64,000 nt of DNA from Flavobacterium sp. UBA2787 (GTDB lineage Bacteria; Bacteroidota; Bacteroidia; Flavobacteriales; Flavobacteriaceae), in contig DEHZ01000015.1 in NCBI GenBank assembly GCA_002352205.1, positions 124,001 to 188,000 of the forward strand, written 5' to 3'. A program made the translations under genes and the position numbers. How positions within the stretch are numbered: the first letter of the stretch is position 1; every line of letters begins with the position of its first letter. This document shows positions 25,603-36,412 of the stretch, piece by piece. The notes beneath the pieces are model-generated. The model had not been told where the DNA came from and searched no databases. It saw only the letters and a list, made by a program, of their open reading frames with translations.

Positions 25603-25610
25603 CAAATATA
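25603..25610 (-). promoter_or_regulatory. -7 box of lepA
   Basis: Minus-strand TATATTTG about 130 bases upstream of the lepA start; the repeat at 25503 would lie in the leader. Confidence 0.4.
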
Positions 25611-25638
25611 AAGCAAAGTTTTGGATTTTAAAGAGGTT

Positions 25639-25671
25639 AAACCTGACAGGTTTCGAAAACCTGTCAGGTTT
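25639..25671. repeat. Perfect 15-bp palindrome AAACCTGACAGGTTT
   Basis: AAACCTGACAGGTTT - CGA - AAACCTGTCAGGTTT, a dispersed palindromic element of a type familiar in Bacteroidota intergenic regions. Confidence 0.85.
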
Positions 25672-25684
25672 AGACATAGCTTGT

Positions 25685-25715
25685 TTTGCAAACCCCACCC
25701 GTTTCCCTATCTTTG
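25685..25715 (+). promoter_or_regulatory. Promoter of dusB
   Basis: TTTG (25685-25688), 19-base spacer, TATCTTTG (25708-25715): a complete -33/-7 match. The ATG follows 15 bases later. Confidence 0.7.
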
Positions 25716-25729
25716 CAAAAAAAAAATCA

Positions 25730-26722
25730 ATGCCAACAATCGGAAACATCATCTTGCCCGACTTTCCCTTACTTCTTGCACCTATGGAAGATGTGAGTGA
25801 TCCGCCGTTTCGTCGCTTGTGCAAATTGCACGGAGCCGATTTGATGTATTCTGAATTTATTTCGTCCGAAGGATTGATTCGTGATGCGATGAAAAGCAAA
25901 ATGAAACTCGATATTTTTGATTACGAACGTCCGGTGGGTATTCAAATTTTTGGTGGTGACGAAGAAGCGATGGAAATGTCCGCCAAAATTGTGGATACTG
26001 TTCAACCCGATTTAGTTGATATTAATTTCGGTTGTCCGGTTAAAAAAGTCGTGTGTAAAGGTGCCGGTGCGGGCGTTTTAAAAGATGTTGATTTAATGGT
26101 TCGATTGACTAAAGCCGTCATCAAAGGAACCAATCTTCCGGTAACAGTAAAAACCCGCTTGGGTTGGGATGAAAATTCCATCAACATTGATGAAGTGGCG
26201 GAACGTTTACAAGACATTGGCGTGCAAGCCTTAACTGTTCACGCCCGAACTCGTGCTCAAATGTATAAAGGTCATTCTGATTGGTCGCATATTGCTCGAG
26301 TAAAAAATAATCCCAGAATTACAATGCCTATCTTTGGAAACGGTGACATCGATTCACCCGAAAAAGCATTAGAATACAAAAATAAATATGGTCTTGATGG
26401 AATGATGATTGGCCGTGCTGCCATTGGTTATCCGTGGATTTTTAACGAAATCAAACATTATTTCAGAACCGGCGAACATTTACCCGAACCAACAATGAAA
26501 GACCGCATCGAAGCCGCCCGAAATCACCTAATTTGGTCAATGGATTGGAAAGGCGAACGAGTTGGAATTTTTGAAATGCGTCGCCATTACACCAATTATT
26601 TCAAAGGCATTCACGGATTTAAAGAATACAAACAAAAATTAGTCACCACCGATGGAGCAATGGCTTTAATGGATGTTTTTGAAGAGATTGCTGAAGTGTA
26701 TGCTAATTATCAGACGGTTTAA
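25730..26722 (+). CDS. dusB: tRNA-dihydrouridine synthase (DusB-like)
   Basis: 330 residues from the ATG that follows the promoter; a longer frame upstream runs through the palindromic repeat and is not used. TIM-barrel flavoenzyme that reduces specific uridines in tRNA using NADPH and FMN. Motifs: APMEDVSDPPFR, INFGCPVKKVVCKGAGAG with the catalytic cysteine in VVCKG, HARTRAQMYKG, and GNGDIDSPEKA, then MMIGRAAIGYPWIF. Cytosolic, single gene. Confidence 0.95.
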   Translation: MPTIGNIILPDFPLLLAPMEDVSDPPFRRLCKLHGADLMYSEFISSEGLIRDAMKSKMKLDIFDYERPVGIQIFGGDEEAMEMSAKIVDTVQPDLVDINFGCPVKKVVCKGAGAGVLKDVDLMVRLTKAVIKGTNLPVTVKTRLGWDENSINIDEVAERLQDIGVQALTVHARTRAQMYKGHSDWSHIARVKNNPRITMPIFGNGDIDSPEKALEYKNKYGLDGMMIGRAAIGYPWIFNEIKHYFRTGEHLPEPTMKDRIEAARNHLIWSMDWKGERVGIFEMRRHYTNYFKGIHGFKEYKQKLVTTDGAMALMDVFEEIAEVYANYQTV

Positions 26723-26727
26723 ATTTA

Positions 26728-26768
26728 CCATATAAGTCATATAAGAAAAGCTTACATGACTTATATGG
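26728..26768. terminator. Hairpin between convergent dusB and MATE genes
   Basis: ACCATATAAGTCAT and ATGACTTATATGGT, 14-bp arms, placed between the two stop codons. Confidence 0.6.
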
Positions 26769-26782
26769 TTATTAAATTTTAG

Positions 26783-28210
26783 CTACACCACCATTTTCTT
26801 CCACTTCCCTTTTTTATACAAAATGTAACCAGCAATGGTAATACAAGTTTCCGCAATAGGAACTGCCATAAAAACGCCTGTTGGACCCATTTTTAAATAC
26901 TTCGCTAAAAAATAAGCCAACGGAATTTGGAACAACCAAAACCCGAAGAAGTTAATTTTTGTTGGTGTCCACGTATCTCCTGCTCCATTAAATGCATTGA
27001 TAAGCACCATCCCTATTCCATAGAAAACATAGCCTAAACTCATAATTTGAATCGCTTCCACGGCAATATCCAAAACCGCTTTGTCATTCGTAAACAAAGT
27101 AATAATTGGTCGGGCGGCAGTTAACGTGACAATCATAATGATGGCCATAAAAATAACATTGTATTTTGCGGTAACCATCACCGATTTTTCGGCACGTTCA
27201 ATTTGTTTTGCTCCTAAATTCTGACCCACCAAAGTCGCAGCAGCACTGCTCAATCCCCAAGCGGGAAGAATGAAAAACATCATAATTCTAAGTGCGGTTT
27301 GATAACCGGCTGAACCAACATCTCCTCCGGTTGTTGCAACAAGGTTTGCCATAAAAATCCAACTGCACGAAGCAATTACGAATTGTAAAACTCCGGGAGC
27401 AGCAATTTTAACTAACGCTTTTATCTGATCAAAATCAGGCGTAATGTAAGCGACCATCATTTTGATAACGCCTTTTCCGTTGAAAAGATGATATAGTTGA
27501 TAGATTACACCAATACTTCTTCCAATTGTAGTCGCAATAGCAGCTCCGGTTAATCCATAAGCCGGAATAGGTCCCCAACCGTTAATCAAAATTGGATCTA
27601 AAATAATATTACAACCATTCGCCAACATCAAACTTTTCATTGCAATGGCGGCATTTCCGGCACCACGAAAAATTCCGTTGATTAGGAAAAGTAACATAAT
27701 GGAAACGCTTCCTCCCATCATAATTTGAACAAATGAAGTTCCGTAAATCGCTGATTCTTGTGAAGAACCCATCCAAATCAAAATATCGGTAGCATAAATG
27801 ATTCCGAAAATACTTAGAATGGTGTTTACTGCAACGGCAATTAGTATTGCTTGCATACCCGCTTTTGCCGCAGCAACCGGGTCTTTTTCTCCAATTCTTC
27901 GGGCAACAACCGCTGTGGCTGCCATGCTGATTCCGATGGCTAATGAATAAATTATAGTCAGAACCGATTCGGTTAATCCAACGGTTTGAACGGCAAAACT
28001 GCTGTTTTCCAAGTGACCCACAAAGTACAAATCGACTAAAGCAAAAACCGATTCCATCATCATTTCTAATACCATCGGAATGGCGAGTAGAATGACGGCG
28101 GTTTTTATTTTTCCGGAAGTATAATCAAAATCGGCTTCGCCTTTTAAGGCCATTTTTATAGTAGAAAAGATCCGGGAAAGCATACCTTTTGAGTGTTTAT
28201 TTTCAGTCAT
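26783..28210 (-). CDS. MATE-family efflux transporter
   Basis: 475 residues, about twelve membrane helices in two homologous halves, inner membrane. Typical MATE segments: AILLAIPMVLEMMMESVFALVD, FAVQTVGLTESV, and the second-half counterpart AAPGVLQFVIASCSW, with LVGQNLGAKQ before the middle loop. It exports cationic drugs or metabolites in exchange for Na+ or H+; substrate unknown. A promoter box lies about 130 bases upstream. Confidence 0.93.
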   Translation of the reverse strand: MTENKHSKGMLSRIFSTIKMALKGEADFDYTSGKIKTAVILLAIPMVLEMMMESVFALVDLYFVGHLENSSFAVQTVGLTESVLTIIYSLAIGISMAATAVVARRIGEKDPVAAAKAGMQAILIAVAVNTILSIFGIIYATDILIWMGSSQESAIYGTSFVQIMMGGSVSIMLLFLINGIFRGAGNAAIAMKSLMLANGCNIILDPILINGWGPIPAYGLTGAAIATTIGRSIGVIYQLYHLFNGKGVIKMMVAYITPDFDQIKALVKIAAPGVLQFVIASCSWIFMANLVATTGGDVGSAGYQTALRIMMFFILPAWGLSSAAATLVGQNLGAKQIERAEKSVMVTAKYNVIFMAIIMIVTLTAARPIITLFTNDKAVLDIAVEAIQIMSLGYVFYGIGMVLINAFNGAGDTWTPTKINFFGFWLFQIPLAYFLAKYLKMGPTGVFMAVPIAETCITIAGYILYKKGKWKKMVV

Positions 28211-28340
28211 TTTTAGATAAAGATTTAGTGAATAAAATAATCCTTCGACAGAGCTGTCAAGAAGATTTTAAAAACGAAGAGAGGTGTCTTTATACGAAAT
28301 AAGGACTAAAAAAAACAATCATAGTCTTATAGTTGAAGTA

Positions 28341-28348
28341 CAAATATA
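28341..28348 (-). promoter_or_regulatory. -7 box of the MATE gene
   Basis: Minus-strand TATATTTG between the permease stop and the MATE start. Confidence 0.45.
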
Positions 28349-28369
28349 AATTATTTTATAAAACGGAGA

Positions 28370-29569
28370 CTATTCTAACAATTTTTTATTGACACGGCTG
28401 CTGGCAATCCATGAGGCAAGAAATCCTAAAACGGCAATCGTAGCAATTACAATAAATACATTTGTAAATGAAAATCGAACCGGATAGGCCATGCTTTCAT
28501 TTATCATTATAAAACCAAATTGTTGCTGAAGAAGCGTAACAATAATTCCCAATACCAAACCAATCAAACATCCCAAAAAGCAAATTAGAAATCCTTGATA
28601 AAGGAAAATTTTTCTCAAATCTTCGATATCAGAACCTAAATTGAACAAGGTTTTTAAATTTGATTTTTTTTCGATAATAATCATAATCAAAGCCCCGACT
28701 AATGTAAAAAGCGTGACCGTGATTACCAACGAAAAAATAAGATATAAAACTAAATTTTCGGTATTCAACATTTTATAGAGCGATTCATTTAGTTGAGCTC
28801 TGTTTTTGATGACGACATTGTTTTCTAGAATTTTCTCCAATGAAGAAATAACATTCGATTCATCGGCATTGGGCTTGAGTTTTAATTCGATTCCTGAAAT
28901 TTGATTGGGTTTGTAAGCTAACAATTCCTGTACGATGGATAAATCAGCAAAAACATATTTTTGATTCAGATCTTCATTAATAAAATAAAAACCCACCGGA
29001 ACCAAAACAGAGCGGTTAAAAGCTCCATCTGGCGAATCAATCGTGCCTTTTCCGGGTTTTGGAACAAAGGTTTCAAACACATTAACCAAATCAAATAATC
29101 CCATGGAAAGTTTCTGACTTATACCGTGTCCAACGACTACTTGTTCAGAATCTTCTTCAATCCATTGTCCTTGAAAAATGGTTTTTTCAACTTGATTTAC
29201 TTGATTAAAATTTTTATCAACTCCTTTAATGTTGGCCAATAAGTCTTTTCCGTTAAAGGTAAAAAGTGCTCTTTCTTCAATGATTTTGCTATAGTGAGCA
29301 ACACCTTCGAGTTTACTAATTTCGGTTTCTTGTTGAGGACTGATCAAAATGGTTTTTCCGGTTTTGGCAACAGCCTTTAAATCGGGATCAAAGTCGTTTG
29401 AAAAAGACAAACTAAAATCTTTCAATCCACTAAAAACCGACATAACCACAAACAAAGCCATGGTACCTACAATTATCCCCACCGATGCGATGAGTGTAAT
29501 AATGTTTATGGCAGTGTTTTTACTACCACTAAATAAGTAACGTTTGGCTATGTAAAGCGGAAATTTCAC
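28370..29569 (-). CDS. LolC/E-like ABC transporter permease
   Basis: 399 residues. One helix near the N-terminus (about 20-45), a large periplasmic MacB/PCD-type domain, then three helices (about 275-300, 320-345, 370-392) of the FtsX domain. The opening MKFPLYIAKRYLFSGSKN is the standard start of lipoprotein-releasing permeases. Expected to help extract lipoproteins from the inner membrane with an ATPase encoded elsewhere. It starts one base after rbfA ends, so the two are co-transcribed. Confidence 0.9.
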   Translation of the reverse strand: MKFPLYIAKRYLFSGSKNTAINIITLIASVGIIVGTMALFVVMSVFSGLKDFSLSFSNDFDPDLKAVAKTGKTILISPQQETEISKLEGVAHYSKIIEERALFTFNGKDLLANIKGVDKNFNQVNQVEKTIFQGQWIEEDSEQVVVGHGISQKLSMGLFDLVNVFETFVPKPGKGTIDSPDGAFNRSVLVPVGFYFINEDLNQKYVFADLSIVQELLAYKPNQISGIELKLKPNADESNVISSLEKILENNVVIKNRAQLNESLYKMLNTENLVLYLIFSLVITVTLFTLVGALIMIIIEKKSNLKTLFNLGSDIEDLRKIFLYQGFLICFLGCLIGLVLGIIVTLLQQQFGFIMINESMAYPVRFSFTNVFIVIATIAVLGFLASWIASSRVNKKLLE

Positions 29570-29570
29570 T

Positions 29571-29963
29571 TTAAGATTTCTTTCTTTTTTCTAAAAGATC
29601 AGGGTTTTCAATCGGATTTACATCGCCTGTTAGAGCTTTGTCTATTTTTTCGATATAATCCAATGAATCATCAATATAGAAAGTTAAGTTAGGTACTTTT
29701 CGCAATTGAAGTTTTACTCGTTGTGACAAATCATGCTTAATCAAAGGTGTATTCGATTTAATTGCTGCTAAAATTTCCGGACCCTTTTCAGTTGGAAAAA
29801 CACTTAAATATACTTTTGCCACCGATAAATCGGTTGTAACAGAAACTTTTGAAACAGAAATAATCAAATTTGAAATTCCGTTTTTACGCACTTCGCCTTG
29901 CAAAATATCAACTAAATCATTTTGTAAAACGCTTCCTATTTTTTTTTGTCTATTTGTTTCCAT
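29571..29963 (-). CDS. rbfA: Ribosome-binding factor A
   Basis: 130 residues, single KH-like fold. It assists late maturation of the 30S subunit. Recognisable segments are METNRQKKIGSVLQNDLV, SVTTDLSVAKVYLSVFP, and LRKVPNLTFYIDDSLDY. First gene of an rbfA-permease operon, an arrangement I know from other flavobacteria. The promoter box is 5 bases from the ATG, predicting a leaderless message. Confidence 0.95.
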   Translation of the reverse strand: METNRQKKIGSVLQNDLVDILQGEVRKNGISNLIISVSKVSVTTDLSVAKVYLSVFPTEKGPEILAAIKSNTPLIKHDLSQRVKLQLRKVPNLTFYIDDSLDYIEKIDKALTGDVNPIENPDLLEKRKKS

Positions 29964-29967
29964 GATG

Positions 29968-29975
29968 CAAAAGTA
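29968..29975 (-). promoter_or_regulatory. -7 box of rbfA, leaderless arrangement
   Basis: Minus-strand TACTTTTG ends 5 bases before the rbfA ATG. Confidence 0.45.
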
Positions 29976-30073
29976 CAGATTTTTGTGAGTATTTGAATTG
30001 TAATTAGTTCCACTTCTGATTAATTTATCGAATCTTTAGCAATAAGTTAGAAAATTTATAAAATCCAACTTCT

Positions 30074-30081
30074 TATCTTTG
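30074..30081 (+). promoter_or_regulatory. -7 box of the trans-sulfuration gene
   Basis: TATCTTTG, exact match, 17 bases before the ATG. Confidence 0.5.
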
Positions 30082-30097
30082 CATAAACAAATAAATT

Positions 30098-31243
30098 ATG
30101 AAGTTCAACACAAAAGTTATACATGGTGGCCAACACCATGACCCAAGCACAGGAGCAGTAATGCCTCCGGTTTATAACACGTCTACTTTTGCACAAAAAA
30201 GTCCGGGTGTTCCCATTAATCATTATGAATATAGTAGAGCGGCCAATCCAACCCGTCAAGCATTGGAAGATGCATTGGCAAGTATTGAAAATGGTGTTCG
30301 TGGTTTAGCCTTTGCTTCCGGTTTGGCAGCAACAGATTCAGTTTTAAAATTGTTAAAACCCGGTGACGAAGTTATTGCAATGGATGATTTATACGGCGGA
30401 ACGTACCGAATGTTCTCTCGTATTTATCAAGATTTTGGTATCAAATTCCATTTTGTTGATATGAATAATTTGGAGAAATTTCAATCTTTAATTAATGCCA
30501 ATACAAAATTAGTTTGGGTTGAAACGCCGACAAATCCGTTGATGAAATTGGCTGATATTGCAGCTATCGCTAAAATTACAAACGAAAAGAAAATCCTTTT
30601 TGCAGTTGATAATACTTTTGCCACACCTTATCTTCAAAAACCATTGGATTTAGGTGCGGATATTGTTATGCATTCTGCAACCAAATATTTAGGAGGCCAT
30701 TCGGATGTTATTGCTGGTGCCTTGATTGTAAAAGATGCTGCATTAGGTGAGAGATTACACTTTGCACAATTTGCAACAGGAGGAACTTTAGGGCCGCAAG
30801 ACAGTTATATGGTATTGAGAGGAATCAAAACCCTGCACCTTAGAGTGCAAAGACATTGTGAAAACGGAATAAAAGTAGCCGAATTTTTAAGTAATCATCC
30901 AGAAGTAGATAAAGTTTATTATCCAGGTTTACCGGATCACCCTTTTCATGAAATTGCCAAAAAACAAATGATTGGCGGTTTTGGCGGAATGGTTTCTTTT
31001 ACATTTAAATCAGGTAAAAAAGCAGATTCTATTGCTTTCTTAGAAAAACTAAAAGTATTCACTTTAGCAGAATCATTAGGTGGTGTTGAGTCGTTGGCTA
31101 ATCACCCGGCTTTGATGACACACGCTTCAATTCCGGAGGAAAAACGCAAAGAAATCGGAATTTCAGACGATTTGGTTCGTTTGAGTGTTGGAGTAGAAGA
31201 TATTGATGATTTATTGGCCGATATTGAACAGGCTTTCAGATAA
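30098..31243 (+). CDS. Cystathionine gamma-synthase/lyase family PLP enzyme
   Basis: 381 residues, Cys/Met metabolism PLP-dependent family. The PLP lysine is Lys196 in SATKYLGGHSDV; the phosphate-contacting YEYSRAANPTR motif and ASGLAATDSV are present. It probably makes or cleaves cystathionine in the methionine/cysteine pathway; sequence alone does not separate MetB, MetC and cystathionine gamma-lyase. Cytosolic homotetramer by family. Followed by a strong terminator. Confidence 0.92.
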   Translation: MKFNTKVIHGGQHHDPSTGAVMPPVYNTSTFAQKSPGVPINHYEYSRAANPTRQALEDALASIENGVRGLAFASGLAATDSVLKLLKPGDEVIAMDDLYGGTYRMFSRIYQDFGIKFHFVDMNNLEKFQSLINANTKLVWVETPTNPLMKLADIAAIAKITNEKKILFAVDNTFATPYLQKPLDLGADIVMHSATKYLGGHSDVIAGALIVKDAALGERLHFAQFATGGTLGPQDSYMVLRGIKTLHLRVQRHCENGIKVAEFLSNHPEVDKVYYPGLPDHPFHEIAKKQMIGGFGGMVSFTFKSGKKADSIAFLEKLKVFTLAESLGGVESLANHPALMTHASIPEEKRKEIGISDDLVRLSVGVEDIDDLLADIEQAFR

Positions 31244-31248
31244 AAACA

Positions 31249-31282
31249 AAAATCCCGTCAGCAAAAAGTTGACGGGATTTTT
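31249..31282. terminator. Bidirectional terminator
   Basis: AAAATCCCGTCA - loop - TGACGGGATTTTT between the PLP-enzyme gene and the converging 65-codon ORF. Confidence 0.8.
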
Positions 31283-31284
31283 CA

Positions 31285-31482
31285 TTACAATTTAATTAAT
31301 CTAAAAATAGTATAGATAAGGAATGATATTGCAATAAAGAGAAATATGATATGAACTATAACTTTTCTATTATTTAATGGCTTTGCTCTCAATAATAAAA
31401 TTATTTCTTGAAAACTATTAATAATGTAAGCAAATGTAATTAGTATAACAAAAACAAAAGCATAATAAATTGAATCGTCCAT
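31285..31482 (-). CDS. Small two-helix membrane protein, unknown
   Basis: 65 residues with two hydrophobic segments (about 5-30 and 42-62) separated by a basic loop (RAKPLNNRKV). It converges on the PLP-enzyme gene and uses the shared terminator, which supports it being a real gene. No family recognised and no clear promoter box. Confidence 0.55.
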   Translation of the reverse strand: MDDSIYYAFVFVILITFAYIINSFQEIILLLRAKPLNNRKVIVHIIFLFIAISFLIYTIFRLIKL

Positions 31483-31601
31483 AAATCAATTTAATTTGAC
31501 ATACATCAGACACACTTAGTTGCAACAATTGCTATTCTTGAAATAGCATTTAAATTTGAGAAAACTAAATTATTTAAATACAGACTAAAAGTAGGTCTAT
31601 A

Positions 31602-32390
31602 TTAATCTAAATAATAAATATAACCAACATTTAACCAAACTAACCAGTCGTTAGCTTTGTTTTCTTTATAGACATCCGGATTCGGATTTAAACCATCCAC
31701 CCAGTTAGAGAAATAATACTGCCAACGTAAATCAATCATTAAATCGGAAAGTACAGTTAGTTTATATCTTGTTCCAACACTTGCAACAACAGACCAAACC
31801 GTTCCAGCTTCGTTGGTAACACCGTCGATATATTTTACCGGAGTAACTTCTAATAATTCTCCAAGACCCGGACCTAATTCAGAATAGGCTTCAGGTTTGT
31901 AATAACTGAATTGAGCACCCAAACTCACAAAAGGAGCAAGTTTTCCGGGCGTAGCAGAAAATTCTCTGATACTCAATGGGAAATATTCTAACTGCATCCC
32001 AATGTTAGTCACAGCAGTACTTCCTTTCATTGCTCTTAATTGCTGAGCAAAAACTGAAGTTCTACTCTCATCAACCCATTTTCCGTAATGTTGAAGATTG
32101 GTTTTATTATAAGAAAGTTCACTTCTTACTTTAAAGTGGTCATTAAAATAAGTAGGCGTTGCATAACAATTACAGTCAGCTCGGTAAGAAAAATTCATGT
32201 AGTGAATTATTCCGATACCAAAACCTGTATTTCCAAAGTTCGTTTCGCCATCGCCCCTCACACCATAATCGGATTGAAAAGCAACCGGACCCACAATCGC
32301 ACCAACTTCATGCGAAAAACCAAACTGTGCTTTAACAGTATTGTTAAAACCAAATAATAGTAATAAGGTAATTATAAGATATTTGGGCAT
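31602..32390 (-). CDS. Outer-membrane beta-barrel-like protein (THC0290_0291-like)
   Basis: 262 residues with a Sec signal peptide (ends TVKAQ). The mature protein alternates hydrophobic and polar residues as in a small outer-membrane barrel and ends in an aromatic-rich strand (WLVWLNVGYIYYLD). The start FGFSHEVGAIVGPVAFQSDYG and YRADCNCYATPTYFNDHF match a flavobacterial family I recall as THC0290_0291. Function unknown. Single gene with its own promoter box. Confidence 0.8.
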   Translation of the reverse strand: MPKYLIITLLLLFGFNNTVKAQFGFSHEVGAIVGPVAFQSDYGVRGDGETNFGNTGFGIGIIHYMNFSYRADCNCYATPTYFNDHFKVRSELSYNKTNLQHYGKWVDESRTSVFAQQLRAMKGSTAVTNIGMQLEYFPLSIREFSATPGKLAPFVSLGAQFSYYKPEAYSELGPGLGELLEVTPVKYIDGVTNEAGTVWSVVASVGTRYKLTVLSDLMIDLRWQYYFSNWVDGLNPNPDVYKENKANDWLVWLNVGYIYYLD

Positions 32391-32419
32391 TTGCGTATAT
32401 TTTAAATGACAATTCTCGA

Positions 32420-32427
32420 CAAATATA
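32420..32427 (-). promoter_or_regulatory. -7 box of the beta-barrel gene
   Basis: Minus-strand TATATTTG, 30 bases from the start codon. Confidence 0.45.
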
Positions 32428-32562
32428 TAAAAACATACTTCACTTGTAAAATAAAATGAAAAAATACTTGTATATATACGAAAAAAACTAAAATTTGTTT
32501 TAAATGTTGTGATTTAATGCTGATTTTATCCTGATTTCTTAACAAAAAAATAAATCTACTGA

Positions 32563-33999
<1,437 letters not shown>

Positions 34000-34023
34000 T
34001 TTTCACATCCATAAAATAAAATC

Positions 34024-34053
34024 AAAAGCTGTCTGAAAATGACAGCTTTTTTT
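34024..34053 (+). terminator. Terminator of gdhA
   Basis: AAAAGCTGTC - TGAAAAT - GACAGCTTTTTTT. Confidence 0.8.
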
Positions 34054-34092
34054 ATTCCCAAAATATTAAAAGAGGGATTCTTTCGTTTTACT

Positions 34093-34100
34093 TATATTTG
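34093..34100 (+). promoter_or_regulatory. -7 box of porZ
   Basis: TATATTTG, exact match, 20 bases before the ATG at 34121. Confidence 0.5.
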
Positions 34101-34120
34101 TGTGTCAATTTGAATTGCTA

Positions 34121-36412
34121 ATGAAGAATTTGTTTTGGATTATAGTATTGTTAATGTTTCCATTTGTAAGCATTTCACAAAATCTTTTATGGGAAGGCTA
34201 CTTCTCCTACAACGAAGTACGCGATTTGTCGGAATCTGAAAACCGATTATTTGCAGCTTGCGAAACAGCTTTGTTCTCTAAAAATCGTTCAACAAGCGAA
34301 ATAAAAACATTTAATACTGTTGATGGTCTTACGGGAGAAACCATTTCAACCATTTATCATAGTCAGCAGTTCAATAGAACGTTTGTTGGTCACGATAATG
34401 GATTGTTAATTATGATCAACGAAGCCACTGAAGAAATCACTTTATTAGTTGGAATTCGTGATCAAGCGGGAGGAATTCCTCCTAACAAAAAGAAAATCAA
34501 TCATATCTACGAGCACAATTCAAAATTGTATATTTCCACTGATTTTGCGTTAGTTGAATTCAAACTTACCGATTTTACATTCGGAGACACATTTTATATA
34601 AGTCCAACCGGAGCCCAAGCAGAAGTATTGGAAACTACTGTTTTAAATGAAGAAATTTATGCCGTAACGTTAAATCACGGAATTCGTTACGCACCGCTAT
34701 CAAATCCTAACTTGGTTAATTTTGAAGCTTGGCAAACATTTGATGCCGGGTTTTGGAAAGGAATTGTCACATTTAATGACCAACTCGTCGCTATAAATTC
34801 AAACAATATAATCTATAGATTCATCGGAACGAGTCCTTCGGCCGTTTTAAACGTAGGTCAATCCTTTCTTGATTTACGAAGTAGGGGAGATAAACTTATT
34901 GCAACCACCGCCACTCGAGTTGTGGTAATGAACGAGTCGTTTAGTCAGATTGCGGTTATTCAAAGCACATCGATACCGGATTTAACCTCAAATTTTACAT
35001 CGGCAACAATCATCGGAGACTCAATTTATATTGGTACGTTTGAAAATGGTGTAATCGAAACATCAATAACTAATCCATCAACTTTTGAAGTTTTACTTCC
35101 GCAAGGGCCAAACAGAAACAATATTTTTTCAATAACCGTTACGCCTTCCGGAACATTGTGGGCAACGTATGGCGATTATTCGCAATTCAATAATCCGTAT
35201 CCGTTAGATGAATATGGCATTAGCAAATTGGCACAAGAAGAATGGCTTAACATTCCGTATGAAGAATTATTAGGAGCCAAATCGATTGTTCGAATAACCG
35301 TTAGTCCAACCAATGAAAACATTGTCTATGCAAGTTCCTATTTTTCCGGTTTATTAAAGTTGGAAGATGACGTGGCTACAACACTCTATAATACAACTAA
35401 CAGTGGTCTGCAGTCTTTAGTTCTTGCAGGAAACCCAAATTATGTAGATATTCGAATTGAACAAACAGCATTTGACAAAGAAGGTAATCTTTGGGTTTCA
35501 AACGGTTTAATTGCTAATATGCTCAAGGTATTAAGAGCAAATGGGCAATGGCAATCCTATGATGTCAGTGATGTTTTAGGCGGATTTACAAGTAACTCCA
35601 GAATGTCTATCGATAAAAATAACACCAAATGGCTTTGTACATTGGACGAAGGTTTAATAGCCTTCAATGAAAACTTCAGCAACCGATTAATAAAAATTAC
35701 CGAAGGTCAAAACGATGGTAATTTACCCTCATCAGCTGTACAATGTGCTGTTATAGACAACAGAAATCAATTATGGATTGGCACCCGAAGAGGATTGAGA
35801 GTATTGCCTTCGGTAGATAGATTTTTAAATGAAGAAGAACTCACAACCAATTCCATTATTATTTTAGATGATGGTTTGGCTCAAGAACTTTTGTTCGGAC
35901 AATTTATTACCGATATCGCCGTAGATGGTGCCAACAACAAATGGATCGGAACAGCAGATGCAGGCGTGTTTCAGTTTTCGCCAAATGGTCAGCAAACTTT
36001 ACAGCGTTTTACTTCGGCCAATTCACCTTTGCCAAGCAACGTAATCAACGACATCGAAATAAACGGAACCACAGGCGAGGTTTTTATTGCCACTTCCAAA
36101 GGAATGGTGTCGTTCAAAGGAACCTCCACCAAACCTAACAATAACCTGCAAGACGTGTATGTATATCCCAATCCGGTTCGTCCCGGTTTTGACGGCACCG
36201 TAAAAATATCAGGTCTCACTAGCAAAGCCAACGTAAAAGTCACCGACATCGAAGGAAACCTCGTTTACGAAGAAATCTCCGAGGGCGGCACCATTGAGTG
36301 GGACACCACCGCCTTCGGAAAATACAAAGTAGCCTCCGGAGTCTATATGATTTTTATTTCTACCGATGATGCGTTGGATACTACGGTGAAGAAGGTGATG
36401 ATTGTGAGGTAA
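34121..36412 (+). CDS. porZ: PorZ, type IX secretion-associated beta-propeller protein
   Basis: 763 residues from the ATG; an in-frame GTG upstream falls on the promoter. Signal peptide (ends FVSISQ), then two seven-bladed beta-propeller domains with two-component-propeller-like motifs (LWEGYFSYNEVRDLSES, NNKWIGTADAGVFQFSPNG), and a C-terminal T9SS sorting domain (DVYVYPNPVRPGF, then YKVASGVYMIFISTDD). In Porphyromonas, PorZ is part of the surface attachment complex and supplies anionic LPS to cargo. The length and architecture match. Cell surface. Confidence 0.88.
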   Translation: MKNLFWIIVLLMFPFVSISQNLLWEGYFSYNEVRDLSESENRLFAACETALFSKNRSTSEIKTFNTVDGLTGETISTIYHSQQFNRTFVGHDNGLLIMINEATEEITLLVGIRDQAGGIPPNKKKINHIYEHNSKLYISTDFALVEFKLTDFTFGDTFYISPTGAQAEVLETTVLNEEIYAVTLNHGIRYAPLSNPNLVNFEAWQTFDAGFWKGIVTFNDQLVAINSNNIIYRFIGTSPSAVLNVGQSFLDLRSRGDKLIATTATRVVVMNESFSQIAVIQSTSIPDLTSNFTSATIIGDSIYIGTFENGVIETSITNPSTFEVLLPQGPNRNNIFSITVTPSGTLWATYGDYSQFNNPYPLDEYGISKLAQEEWLNIPYEELLGAKSIVRITVSPTNENIVYASSYFSGLLKLEDDVATTLYNTTNSGLQSLVLAGNPNYVDIRIEQTAFDKEGNLWVSNGLIANMLKVLRANGQWQSYDVSDVLGGFTSNSRMSIDKNNTKWLCTLDEGLIAFNENFSNRLIKITEGQNDGNLPSSAVQCAVIDNRNQLWIGTRRGLRVLPSVDRFLNEEELTTNSIIILDDGLAQELLFGQFITDIAVDGANNKWIGTADAGVFQFSPNGQQTLQRFTSANSPLPSNVINDIEINGTTGEVFIATSKGMVSFKGTSTKPNNNLQDVYVYPNPVRPGFDGTVKISGLTSKANVKVTDIEGNLVYEEISEGGTIEWDTTAFGKYKVASGVYMIFISTDDALDTTVKKVMIVR

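Noticed and set aside
25598-25729. Upstream extension of the dusB frame
   Set aside because: It translates the palindromic repeat and the promoter; the family N-terminus begins at the ATG at 25730.
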